From: Bythopirellula sp.
GTDB lineage: Bacteria; Planctomycetota; Planctomycetia; Pirellulales; Lacipirellulaceae
Length of the DNA: 64,000 nt
Assembly: GCA_028285205.1 (NCBI GenBank)
Contig: JANQQA010000143.1
Location: 1 to 64,000 of the forward strand
Direction of reading: 5' to 3'
Shown here one piece after another: positions 16,711 through 26,080 of this stretch (position 1 is the first letter of the stretch; each line of letters opens with the position of its first letter). The notes under the pieces were generated by a model that searched no databases, had not been told where the DNA came from, and saw only the letters and a program-made list of their open reading frames with translations. Position numbers and translations under genes: made by a program.

Positions 16711-19659
16711 TTAGCGCACATCGGTTCGGGCGGACGTGATTGGTAGCTTCCAGTCCTCGATAGCAGTACCTCGCAGGTCGATATTGCTGCAAATGTAGTG
16801 CAAACGCTGCGTGGCCGGTCCGTCCGGCGCGATCTCAAACAAGCTTTGCAGAAAGTAAGGAGGGATCGCTTGATAGTGCATTGTTACACGAACCTCCAAT
16901 CGATCTCGGTCGGCATCTGCGGGCAGCGCGACTCGATAGGTCACTTCATCGGATCCGCTGCCGTCGGTGTAGCGAGGATCGCGCTTTGCCTTCGGTCCGG
17001 GGTGGGTCGCTTTGAGAAACTCGCCGTTGAGAGCCGGACCAGGTCCTTCAGCACTCCAACCGCGTGGCAGCAGTCGGTTGTCTTTCACGATCTTTGATCC
17101 ATGAATAAAGCTCGTCGTATAGCGATGGTGCTCACTATGCAGCAGTGTTTCGTAAATCTGCACTTGATCGGATGAAGTGATCACATCGTGATGTGGTTGC
17201 GAGACCTGTTCGTCACTTGCATTCGGCCCCTCGCTGAAGAACTCAGACGGCAGAGGATTGCCCTCCGCATCAATCAGCACGCCCAATTCATTGGTCCTGC
17301 CCGACGACCATACAACGCGTTCGTCGCCGGTCCCATCCGTGGGCTTTTCAATCACGAGGAACTCAAGAAACGCACGACGAAATCCCACGCCGCTGGGAAA
17401 GCGATGGCCCACCTTGTTGTGAACCGTGACATCCGCAACCAATTCATTATCGTCGTTGACCGCCGCGCTTACCCCGATCGACGCGACGTCGTGCCTGGCT
17501 TGCCGCACGAAATCATCCACGGCGTGCGGGATATCGGCCTTCGAACCCGTCATGAAGTCGAACTTTCGCACGCCCAGGATATCGTCGAATTGGTTGAACA
17601 TCTCGAGCAAGAACACGTTAAGACCGCGGAAGTTGTGTCGAGCATATCCCTCTTTGCGAACGCGGACGTGCAGGTCTTTGTGTTCGGCCAGATTCTCCGC
17701 GTCGGGAAACGTATCGTCCTGAATCGCGGCGATCCGGGTCTCGATGCGATCAAGGTGCACCGCCAGGTCGTCGTTGTGGTAGTCTTTCGACATGTGACAG
17801 TCCTGGCAGCTCTTCGCTTTGGGATTGTCGGGGTTGAATTCGTTCTCAAATTCGCTGTTGAGCCATTCCAAGTACGTTGCTTGTTCGATGTGGTGGTGAT
17901 ATTGCTTGAACACCGGATTCTGTTCAGCGGCGATCAATGCATCACCGTCGGCGGAATGTGCCGGCTTGTCTAAGATCGGCAGGTTCACGACGTGGCAGGT
18001 ACCGCACATTTGTGACGACTTGATATACGGATTGTGCTTCGGCTTGAAGCCTAGCGCGTGCTCCATCGAATATGGCGCAATTTCCTTGTCCTCGAACGGC
18101 CCATGCAGCTCGTTGGCTTTGCCCAGATGAATGTTCCCGGTAATGGAGGTCTCCAGGAAGTACTCAAGATAGTGCCGATGGTCATCGGCGGGCTGTTCGC
18201 GCGGTTGCATGTGGTGGCAAATTGTGCAACTGATTCCGTCGCGTGCCAGCGACCCATACTGCCAATGATCCTCTTCGGCGGCATTTTCGTCGGTTGAGGC
18301 GCGCATCACATGATCGAGTCCGAACGGTTGGGCATCCGGTCCGTGATCGAGTCGATACTGGTGTTTGCCCATCGCGCCGTGACAAGTCAAACAAGTCTCG
18401 ACCAGCGTTTCGATGTGCAGCTTGGTCTTCTCCGTGTCTTTGCCAAAGTCGGCTTTGATCAGCTCGATTTCGCTCTCAAGCTGAGCAAAGAAGATTGGGT
18501 CACGACCAGCCAGACCCATCGGCGTCCAACGCCATTCGCCATACGGTGAAAGGTGCACGCCCTCCGCGGCGTAGCCAGCATCTTCGCCGGTCGGCACGAA
18601 CATCGTCGGCCCGAACGGTTCGGTAAGGCCTGCGTGACAACTCATGCATTGGTTCGAGGTGACAAACGGCTGCGATTGTTGTTCAGACGCAGGGCGACGA
18701 ACGACCCAATCGTGCGTGATTGGCGGAAAGTGCAGCACATCCGGCCGCATTTTCTGTGCGATCTGTGGGAAGAGCTTAAGGAACTGTGGACTGAGAACCG
18801 CCTGACAGCGTTCCGGATGGTCGGTGTCGCTGCAGCGAGGATGCGCGGAGATCGGCAGATTTTCTAAGCTGGTGGTAAGCAGGATCTCATTGCCCTGGTC
18901 ATCGGTTCCTTCGTCGGGAGTGGGTTCCTCGTGATGCTCGACTTCGCGCCACGAATCATCGACACGGAAAAGGAGTGGCTCGCCTGGATACCCTTCAATG
19001 TTACGCAGCGACGAAAACGTGAACTCATTTGTCTCGCCCTGAGTATGAGTTGACGCGTGGCAACGAACACAGTAGATGCCAAAGCCGGAGATGGGATGAT
19101 CAAATGGGTATTGATGGTTGTCGACGACCTGCTGATCTTTTGCTGGGTTGCTCCAAAACCACCCGTCGTGCGAGCCTGCCGAATCTTTGACCATCACTGT
19201 CCAGCTTGACAGCAATTCGAAGCGTTGCTCGTCAGTCATGCCCTCATAGCGCGCAGCTGGCGGTTCGAACTGTTCTTTGATGATCATCGCGCCATCGGGA
19301 ATGGCCGTTCGTTTGCCGTCCTCTAGCCACTCAATGATTTCTGGGGAATAGAATATGTGAACCGCGGGATGGGTGCCGTAATATTTGCCGTCGATATATG
19401 GGCCGGTGTCTCGCACGCGCTTGTCGTGAGCCCAGCCGAGTCGTTTATAATCGCGCTGATTGAGAAACTTGAAGAGTTGCGTCTCATAATCAGTGACGCT
19501 CAACAAGCTAGGTAGCGGCAACGGACTCGCATTAACTGGTTGCTCAAGCCCAACCAGCGTGACGCCTTCCACCGACTTCTCCGGCGAAGTTTCGGCGCAG
19601 CCAATAATTGCACACGCACCACAAGCGATCACCAACGCAGCTGAAAGTCGCAGCGTCAT
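16711..19659 (-). CDS. Large multihaem c-type cytochrome lipoprotein
   Basis: A 982-residue exported protein with six CxxCH haem-binding motifs (CVRCH at 197-201, then CMSCH, CLTCH, CTICH, CGTCH and CQDCH, spread through the middle). The N-terminal signal ends in an IIGC lipobox (Cys21), so lipid anchoring is likely. Many additional His residues could serve as distal haem ligands. The last 300 residues lack haem motifs and look beta-rich, possibly a partner-binding or sandwich domain (for example VTVHNKVGHRFPSGVG). It resembles large periplasmic electron-transfer cytochromes; no catalytic lysine-ligated haem (CxxCK) is seen. It probably moves electrons in the periplasm or at the outer membrane. 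The closest neighbours are the egt operon downstream and a GAF protein upstream. Confidence 0.85.
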   Translation of the reverse strand: MTLRLSAALVIACGACAIIGCAETSPEKSVEGVTLVGLEQPVNASPLPLPSLLSVTDYETQLFKFLNQRDYKRLGWAHDKRVRDTGPYIDGKYYGTHPAVHIFYSPEIIEWLEDGKRTAIPDGAMIIKEQFEPPAARYEGMTDEQRFELLSSWTVMVKDSAGSHDGWFWSNPAKDQQVVDNHQYPFDHPISGFGIYCVRCHASTHTQGETNEFTFSSLRNIEGYPGEPLLFRVDDSWREVEHHEEPTPDEGTDDQGNEILLTTSLENLPISAHPRCSDTDHPERCQAVLSPQFLKLFPQIAQKMRPDVLHFPPITHDWVVRRPASEQQSQPFVTSNQCMSCHAGLTEPFGPTMFVPTGEDAGYAAEGVHLSPYGEWRWTPMGLAGRDPIFFAQLESEIELIKADFGKDTEKTKLHIETLVETCLTCHGAMGKHQYRLDHGPDAQPFGLDHVMRASTDENAAEEDHWQYGSLARDGISCTICHHMQPREQPADDHRHYLEYFLETSITGNIHLGKANELHGPFEDKEIAPYSMEHALGFKPKHNPYIKSSQMCGTCHVVNLPILDKPAHSADGDALIAAEQNPVFKQYHHHIEQATYLEWLNSEFENEFNPDNPKAKSCQDCHMSKDYHNDDLAVHLDRIETRIAAIQDDTFPDAENLAEHKDLHVRVRKEGYARHNFRGLNVFLLEMFNQFDDILGVRKFDFMTGSKADIPHAVDDFVRQARHDVASIGVSAAVNDDNELVADVTVHNKVGHRFPSGVGFRRAFLEFLVIEKPTDGTGDERVVWSSGRTNELGVLIDAEGNPLPSEFFSEGPNASDEQVSQPHHDVITSSDQVQIYETLLHSEHHRYTTSFIHGSKIVKDNRLLPRGWSAEGPGPALNGEFLKATHPGPKAKRDPRYTDGSGSDEVTYRVALPADADRDRLEVRVTMHYQAIPPYFLQSLFEIAPDGPATQRLHYICSNIDLRGTAIEDWKLPITSARTDVR

Positions 19660-19888
19660 TCGTCTCTCCCTCTGAAACGCACTTCCTATTTGCCGTAGAT
19701 TGCATAAATTCTTATCATATTCCGTCGTTGCAACCTACCCCAACAGGCTGAATCTCGGCGGTTCCCAGGATGATGATCGGACCAGTGACGGGTCCACGAA
19801 ACAGCGGCCGCGCAGATTGCGCCTCATACGCGCAGGTAGCGGGTTCCGCTCCGGATGAATACGCGGCCAGGCAGGGCGCGCATGATTG

Positions 19889-20392
19889 CTAGAGTGAGTG
19901 CGAATCCAGTCGCTGCGAAATGAGTTTCGCGATCTTCTTTAGCTGCATCGTCTCGGCCGGTGAAAACTCCCGAGCTTCAATGGTCTGCACTACTAGTACG
20001 CCACAGACTTCCTCGTCGTGAATGATCGGCACACCCAAGAATGACTGGTACTCGTCTTCGTCGGCCTCTGGAAAATACTTGAAGCGAGGATGCTCGGGAG
20101 CTCGGGCCAAAACGACGGGGCCACGATCCTCGGCAACAAGCCCCACCAGCCCCTCGTCCAGCCGCATCCGAAGGTTGCCGACGCACGACTGGAGCAAACC
20201 GACAGTCGCAACTAGCACTAAAGAATCTTCGCCCGGCTGAAGCAGGTACAGCGAGCCCACGTCTGTCTGCATTTGATTCGCGATCGACACCACGATCCGA
20301 TCGAGCGTACTATCTATCGATTGCAGCCCGGAATCCACAAGATGGAGTTCACGGGTCGTATCGAGAGACAAGTCCGAACTATCAACACTCAT
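19889..20392 (-). CDS. GAF domain protein
   Basis: A 167-residue protein made almost entirely of one GAF domain (about 22-160), resembling the N-terminal sensory GAF of PtsP/NifA-type proteins: GSLYLLQPGEDSLVLVATVG, then GLVGLVAEDRGPVVL, then FLGVPI and GVLVVQ. It has no output domain. It could bind a small ligand or act as a partner for a kinase or phosphotransferase encoded elsewhere. A short N-terminal acidic stretch precedes the domain. There is no operon partner within 200 bases on either side on the same strand apart from the cytochrome gene 230 bases downstream. The ligand is unknown. Confidence 0.75.
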   Translation of the reverse strand: MSVDSSDLSLDTTRELHLVDSGLQSIDSTLDRIVVSIANQMQTDVGSLYLLQPGEDSLVLVATVGLLQSCVGNLRMRLDEGLVGLVAEDRGPVVLARAPEHPRFKYFPEADEDEYQSFLGVPIIHDEEVCGVLVVQTIEAREFSPAETMQLKKIAKLISQRLDSHSL

Positions 20393-21366
20393 GCCTGGTA
20401 GCCAATCGGATGCAGAAAAAGGACGCAGTCAAAAAAACTGGAACTCCAACAGAGGACCAGCCGCTTACGCGAGCAAACCGCGTGCCAATTAAGCTCCCAC
20501 AGATGTGTCTGTACTTTTCGTCGTCTTGGGGGAGCTAGGCAAGCACTTCGCAAGTATCTTTTTCTAGTCGCCCAATATGGCGACACTGGACTGCTCGATA
20601 AGGTAGCACTCGCTATTCTGCCCTTCAAGACACCTCGGAACGTGTATCGTACTCTATCAGCCGAGCGGATGGTCTGCGTTGGGCGCAACGCCGGGAGATC
20701 CGTGATCTAGCCCCAAGGCGTGACCCTCGCTGCTGCGGTGCTCTTAAACAACCAAGCACTAGCGAAACGATAACCTGGCTCTTGGCGATTGGCCTGAGCT
20801 CCGCCGAACGGTGTACAGTTCGACCACTTGTCGTGTATTCAAATCGCGTTCCACGGAAAACGATACAGGTAGCTGATGTGGTTCGAGCCGGTTGCCGCAT
20901 ATTTTCTCACTGGCTAGTCGATGGCTGCAAAGCAGCGGTCGCTAATTCGACCGTCAATATCTTGAGAATCTGAACCGCATTTCGATCACTGGTTTTCTGA
21001 TCCTCGACGAGTACGGGCGAGCCATGCTTTAAGCGAGAATCCCACATTCAGATTTCACTCCTGCTACTCCAATTGCTCTTAGCGTGCGTAGCCTATGCGA
21101 GCTGAGACCCGAAGCAACGCGCCATGAGAATCACTATACGTTGTCACGCGAAGCTGACGACGGCAGCTACGTCCTGCTGCTGCCGGCTCAACGCATCATA
21201 TCAGGTAGATCGCGCGATCAAGAATCGTCCGTGTGCGATAAAAAACTCGCAACACAGCATTAGTATGGACATCAACAACCCCGTCAGAGCTGATACAATC
21301 AACATTATGATGTGCTGCCAAAAGAACGTTAGAGTTGTGAAGTATCGAGTCGCGGCCATTCGCTGT
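20393..21366. other. Long intergenic region
   Basis: Nearly 1 kb between the GAF gene and the PSD1 gene. Short frames in it have implausible composition and no RBS. The PSD1 frame remains open back to 21124, so part of this may be its leader or a longer N-terminus. No tRNA, terminator with T tract, or repeat was recognised. Confidence 0.35.
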
Positions 21367-24300
21367 ATGCCTCGACTCGGTGCGTCAGTATTGATCTGTT
21401 CGCTCCTAGCCGCGTTCCCAACAGCCTGGTCGGCAGACGGAGTCTCCTTCAATCACGACGTGCTGCCGATCTTGTCTGACAAGTGCTTTCACTGCCACGG
21501 CCCGGATGCCAAGAACCAAGACTCGGAATTCAGGTTAGACACACGCGAGCACGCTGTGGATGATTTGGGTGGGTACTTCGGGATCAAGCCGGGCGACCTC
21601 GAGGCGAGTGAACTGCACCGACGGATCCACGCAGCCGACGACGAGCAGATGCCTCCGAAGGATGCAGTGCGGCAGCTTAATGAACAGGAAAAGGCGACCT
21701 TGGACGCCTGGATTTTGGCAGGCGCGCCTTACGAAGCCCACTGGTCGTTTATTCCGCTACCACGTGAAGTCGACGTCCCGGACGTGGGAGACGCTTGGGC
21801 CGAAAACGAAATGGATCGCTTCATTTACGCTGAACATCTGGAAGCTGGAGTAGAGCCAAACGACCGCGCGAGCAAGGAGATTTGGTTACGCCGAGTGACG
21901 TTCGATCTGACAGGACTGCCGCCGACGGTGGCCGAAATTGGTGCATTTCTTGGCGATGATTCCCCTAAGGCGTATAGCAATGTGGTCGATCGACTGTTGG
22001 CGAGCATCGCGTGCGCTGAGCGTCTGACGACCGAGTGGCTGGATGTTGCTCGGTACTCAGACTCGTACGGGTATCAACGCGACGACGCTCGTTTCGTCTG
22101 GCCGTGGCGTGATTGGGTGATTGAAGCCTTTCACGAGAACATGCCATACGATGACTTCATCACTTGGCAGTTGGCCGGCGACCTGTTGCCCAACCCGACG
22201 CGAAATCAAATGCTAGCGACCGCTTTCAATCGATTGCATTCGCATAAGAAAGAGGGTGGCGTGGCGGTCGAGGAGTTTCGCGTCGAAAACGTAGCCGACC
22301 GGACCCATACCGTTGGCGCTGCATTCATGGGCCTCACTTTTGAATGTGCGCGCTGCCACGATCATAAGTACGATCCGATCACCACGAAAGACTACTACCG
22401 GCTGAGCTCATTCTTCGCAAACGTCGACGAACGTGGACTGATTTCTTTCTTTACCAGCGCTGTGCCAACGCCAGCCATGCCGTTACCGACCGCGCAGCAG
22501 GAACAAGATCTCAAGGACGCGGAGCAAGCGATCGTACATTCGGAAGAAGAACTCAAGCGGGTCGTTGATGATGCGCAGGACCCTTTCGAATCTTGGCTAC
22601 AGAATCGCCAGCAGACCAACGAATTGGCCGGCCTGGTCGCGCACCTAAATTTCGACGCGTTTCAGTCAAGCCCCACGGATGCGTCTGAAGGTGACGATGG
22701 CAAAAAGAACTCTGCCGCAGAACCGAAACTGCAGAAACTGGCGAATCTTGCTACGCCAAAGAATCAGGCTCACACGGCGAAGGCGAACACGTTGGTCGCT
22801 GGCAAATCCGGCCAAGCAATCAAGCTCACCGGGGACGACCCTGTGGAGATCCCCAACACAGGGCACTTCTCACGCGATCAGCCTTTTTCGATTTCATTGT
22901 GGATCAATACGCCCGAAACGAAAGAGCGTGCTGTCATCTATCGTCGTTCACGCGGCTGGGATGACGCAGGCAGTATTGGCTATGAACTAACGAAGCTAGG
23001 CGCCAAGCTCAGCGCAAAGCTAACTCACTATTGGCCTGGCAACACGATTGACGTCGAGACCAGTGAGTTTTTGGAACCGAATCGCTGGTATCACGTCGCC
23101 GTGACTTACGATGGATCGAGCAAAGCCAAAGGGCTGCAGATCTACATTGATGGCAAGCACGCTGACACCACGATTGTGTACGACCACCTTACGCGGCAAA
23201 TCACCGAGTGGGGTGGCGAAAGAAACTTGGCCATCGGCACACGCTACCGTGATCGTGGATTCAAGAACGGCCTTGTCGACGAATTTTATGTATTTAATCG
23301 AACACTTTCAGCCCTGGAGGTCAGTCATCTCTACGACGGTCAGGCACTTCATCAGATCCTGGGCAAACCGACCGACCAACTAACGGCCATCGAACGAGAT
23401 CAGTTGCGTGAATTCTTCATGCTGTCTACTCACGAGCCTATTCAGCAGGCACGGCTGCAACTCCGCGAGGCGCGCAAACAATGGAATCAGGCCATGGACA
23501 GCACGCCGGCGATCACAGTCATGCGCGAGCGATCCCAGCCGCGACCCACGTTTGTATTGGAGCGAGGCGGCTATGACAGCCGGGGCGAACAGGTCACTGC
23601 CAGCACGCCAGAGTTCATGCCCAAGTTTCCCGCCGACCAACCCACGAATCGACTCGGGCTCGCCCGTTGGCTCACGTCAGACGATCATCCCTTGACCGCG
23701 CGCGTGACCGTCAATCGTTATTGGCAGCTGATGTTTGGCACGGGCCTGGTGCGCACCCCGGAGGATTTTGGTGCTCAGGGCGAACGTCCTACCCACCCCG
23801 AGTTGCTCGACTGGCTGGCACGCGACTTCGTTGATCACGGCTGGAATGTACGGCGGCTGTTGCGAATGATGGCCCTCTCGGCCACTTATCGCCAAAGTGC
23901 GATTGCCACCCATGAATTGCGCGACCAAGACCCGGAGAATCGACTACTTGCACGTAGTTTTGGTACCCGGTTATCGGCAGAAATGATTCGCGATAACGCC
24001 TTGGCCACCAGCGGCCTGTTGTCCAGCGAAGTAGGAGGGCCGCCCGTAAAGCCCTACGACATCAGCCTGTCGTACAAACCTTCCACGCCCGATAAGGGGC
24101 CTGGTTTGTACCGCCGCAGCCTTTACACATTCTGGCAGCGCACCTCGCCAGCTCCGGTGATGACTACGCTCAACGCGAACAAGCGCGATGTATGTCGGCT
24201 CCGCAGAGAGGTCGCTCCCTCGCCATTGCAGGCACTAGTGATGCTGAATGGCACGCAGTTTGTCGAAGCCGCGCGCGTGATGGCCGGCAATTTGCTCGCG

Positions 24301-24567
24301 GAACATGGCGAGAATGAACTGTCGATGGTCGCCGATGCCTACCGGAGGCTGACCAGTTCATCGCCAACAGCTAAGCAAGTGGAAATTCTGCAACAACTGT
24401 TCAACGAACAGTTGACGATCTTCCAAGAGCAGCCTCAACGTGCGAATCAGTTGCTCGCGGTGGGCAATGCTCCCTCCCCAACTTCAGAAGATCAGGCGCG
24501 CCATGCGGCCGCTACGGTGTTGGTCAATTCCATCATGAACCTCGACGAATGCGTGAGGCTGCAATGA
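21367..24567 (+). CDS. PSCyt1-PSCyt2-LamG-PSD1 (DUF1549/DUF1553) planctomycete secreted protein
   Basis: A planctomycete-specific exported protein, 1066 residues from the ATG at 21367. That start gives a compact signal peptide ending SADG, though the frame is open back to 21124 and the true start is uncertain. PSCyt1 carries the haem motif CFHCH shortly after the signal. PSCyt2/DUF1549 follows, with a second CxxCH (CARCH) near genomic 22350. A concanavalin-like LamG module lies around 22870-23320 (FSISLWINTPE...). PSD1/DUF1553 fills the C-terminus (NRLGLARWLTSDDHPLTARV, then FGTGLVRTPEDFG). The catalytic role of this class is unproven; carbohydrate binding or redox activity is proposed. It is followed with a 4-base overlap by DUF1501, its standard partner. 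Confidence 0.88.
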   Translation: MPRLGASVLICSLLAAFPTAWSADGVSFNHDVLPILSDKCFHCHGPDAKNQDSEFRLDTREHAVDDLGGYFGIKPGDLEASELHRRIHAADDEQMPPKDAVRQLNEQEKATLDAWILAGAPYEAHWSFIPLPREVDVPDVGDAWAENEMDRFIYAEHLEAGVEPNDRASKEIWLRRVTFDLTGLPPTVAEIGAFLGDDSPKAYSNVVDRLLASIACAERLTTEWLDVARYSDSYGYQRDDARFVWPWRDWVIEAFHENMPYDDFITWQLAGDLLPNPTRNQMLATAFNRLHSHKKEGGVAVEEFRVENVADRTHTVGAAFMGLTFECARCHDHKYDPITTKDYYRLSSFFANVDERGLISFFTSAVPTPAMPLPTAQQEQDLKDAEQAIVHSEEELKRVVDDAQDPFESWLQNRQQTNELAGLVAHLNFDAFQSSPTDASEGDDGKKNSAAEPKLQKLANLATPKNQAHTAKANTLVAGKSGQAIKLTGDDPVEIPNTGHFSRDQPFSISLWINTPETKERAVIYRRSRGWDDAGSIGYELTKLGAKLSAKLTHYWPGNTIDVETSEFLEPNRWYHVAVTYDGSSKAKGLQIYIDGKHADTTIVYDHLTRQITEWGGERNLAIGTRYRDRGFKNGLVDEFYVFNRTLSALEVSHLYDGQALHQILGKPTDQLTAIERDQLREFFMLSTHEPIQQARLQLREARKQWNQAMDSTPAITVMRERSQPRPTFVLERGGYDSRGEQVTASTPEFMPKFPADQPTNRLGLARWLTSDDHPLTARVTVNRYWQLMFGTGLVRTPEDFGAQGERPTHPELLDWLARDFVDHGWNVRRLLRMMALSATYRQSAIATHELRDQDPENRLLARSFGTRLSAEMIRDNALATSGLLSSEVGGPPVKPYDISLSYKPSTPDKGPGLYRRSLYTFWQRTSPAPVMTTLNANKRDVCRLRREVAPSPLQALVMLNGTQFVEAARVMAGNLLAEHGENELSMVADAYRRLTSSSPTAKQVEILQQLFNEQLTIFQEQPQRANQLLAVGNAPSPTSEDQARHAAATVLVNSIMNLDECVRLQ

Positions 24568-26027
24568 ACAAGCCATTTCCGCCAGGAAACTCCCTTTGCA
24601 CTGGCTTCGAGGATCCCTTGGGACTGAGTCGGCGTCAGGCACTGAGTCGATTTGGGTACGGCCTGGGCGCCATGGCGCTTGGCACGCTGCTGAATCAAGA
24701 TCAGACGGTGCGAGCTGATGCGAAAGTACTCAAGCCGCATTTGCCCGTGCGAGCTAAGCGAGTAATCTTCTTGTTCCAATCGGGAGCCCCTTCGCAAATC
24801 GAGTCTTTTGATTACAAGCCGCTGCTCAACGAACTCCATGGCCAGCAACTGCCCGATAGTGTCCGGCAAGGGCAAAGACTCACTGGCATGAGCGCCCATC
24901 AAGCCAGCCTGCCGATGGTCGGATCACCGTTCAGCTTTGCCCAGCATGGGAAGTCTGGAGCGTGGGTCAGCGACCAACTGCCGCACACCGCGAAAATCGC
25001 CGACGAGCTCTGCTTCATCAAGTCCATGTATACCGAGGCAATCAATCATGGACCGGGCGTGATGTTTATGCAGACCGGATCACAGTTTCCAGGACGACCC
25101 AGTATGGGCGCTTGGCTGTCTTACGGATTGGGATCGGAGAACCGAGATCTGCCGTCTTACGTCGTTCTGGTGACCAACGGCCAAGGCGGACAGCCACTGA
25201 CATCGGGGTATTGGGGAAGCGGCTTTCTGCCCGGCAAACACGACGGTGTCCAATTCCGCAGCGACGCTAATGCCGTGTTGTACTTGAAGAGCCCAGACGG
25301 CGTTGATCAGGCCAGTCGGCGAAAGGCGCTTGATCGTATTCAGGAGATGCATCAACTGCGGTTGGCAGAGACCAGCGATCCCGAACTCGAAACGCGCATC
25401 GCGCAGTACGAGATGGCCTATCGCATGCAGACTTCAATTCCCGAGGTGACGGACATCTCTGACGAATCGGAATCCACGCTCAAGTTGTACGGTGAGGACG
25501 TCAAGAAGCCCGGCACCTACGCGGCCAATTGCCTGTTGGCGCGCCGCATGGCGGAGCGTGGTGTTCAATTCATTCAGTTGTTTCATGCAGGTTGGGATCA
25601 TCACGGAGGTTTGCCGGGTGGCTTCAAGCAAAAGTGCCAACAGACGGATCAACCGACAGCCGCGCTGATTCAGGACCTCAAATCCCGCGGCATGCTCGAG
25701 GACACTTTAGTCGTCTGGGGCGGGGAGTTCGGTCGCACCAACTACTGCCAAGGCAAGATGACACCGGGCAACTTCGGCCGCGACCATCACCCGCGGTGCT
25801 TCACGATGTGGATGGCCGGCGGCGGTGCGAATGCGGGACACACGCACGGCGAAACCGACGACTTCAGTTACAACCTGCAGTCCGATGGAGTACACATTCA
25901 CGATCTGCATGCAACGATCCTGCATCTCATGGGAATAGACCACGAGCGATTGACGTTCAAGTACCAAGGGCGACACTTCCGCTTAACCGATGTTCACGGC
26001 CATGTGGTGCAGCCAGTGATCGCATAG
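24564..26027 (+). CDS. DUF1501 domain protein (Tat signal), partner of PSD1
   Basis: A 487-residue protein of the DUF1501 family, related to the alkaline phosphatase/sulfatase fold but without the formylglycine motif. The ATG at 24564 overlaps the previous stop (ATGA) and has GAGG in front. A Tat-like signal LSRRQALSRFGYG (Arg23-Arg24) directs export. Conserved segments include FQSGAPSQIESFDYKP, FIQLFHAGWDHHGG and WGGEFGRTNYC, the last two being characteristic of DUF1501 and probably metal-binding. Coupling to a PSD1 gene is the rule in planctomycetes and suggests the two act together in the periplasm. The biochemical role is unknown. Confidence 0.9.
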   Translation: MNKPFPPGNSLCTGFEDPLGLSRRQALSRFGYGLGAMALGTLLNQDQTVRADAKVLKPHLPVRAKRVIFLFQSGAPSQIESFDYKPLLNELHGQQLPDSVRQGQRLTGMSAHQASLPMVGSPFSFAQHGKSGAWVSDQLPHTAKIADELCFIKSMYTEAINHGPGVMFMQTGSQFPGRPSMGAWLSYGLGSENRDLPSYVVLVTNGQGGQPLTSGYWGSGFLPGKHDGVQFRSDANAVLYLKSPDGVDQASRRKALDRIQEMHQLRLAETSDPELETRIAQYEMAYRMQTSIPEVTDISDESESTLKLYGEDVKKPGTYAANCLLARRMAERGVQFIQLFHAGWDHHGGLPGGFKQKCQQTDQPTAALIQDLKSRGMLEDTLVVWGGEFGRTNYCQGKMTPGNFGRDHHPRCFTMWMAGGGANAGHTHGETDDFSYNLQSDGVHIHDLHATILHLMGIDHERLTFKYQGRHFRLTDVHGHVVQPVIA

Positions 26028-26080
26028 CGCGCACACGTCTTGCCGCTGCTTCGCAGACTTAAACTGGATTGGGCTGCCCG

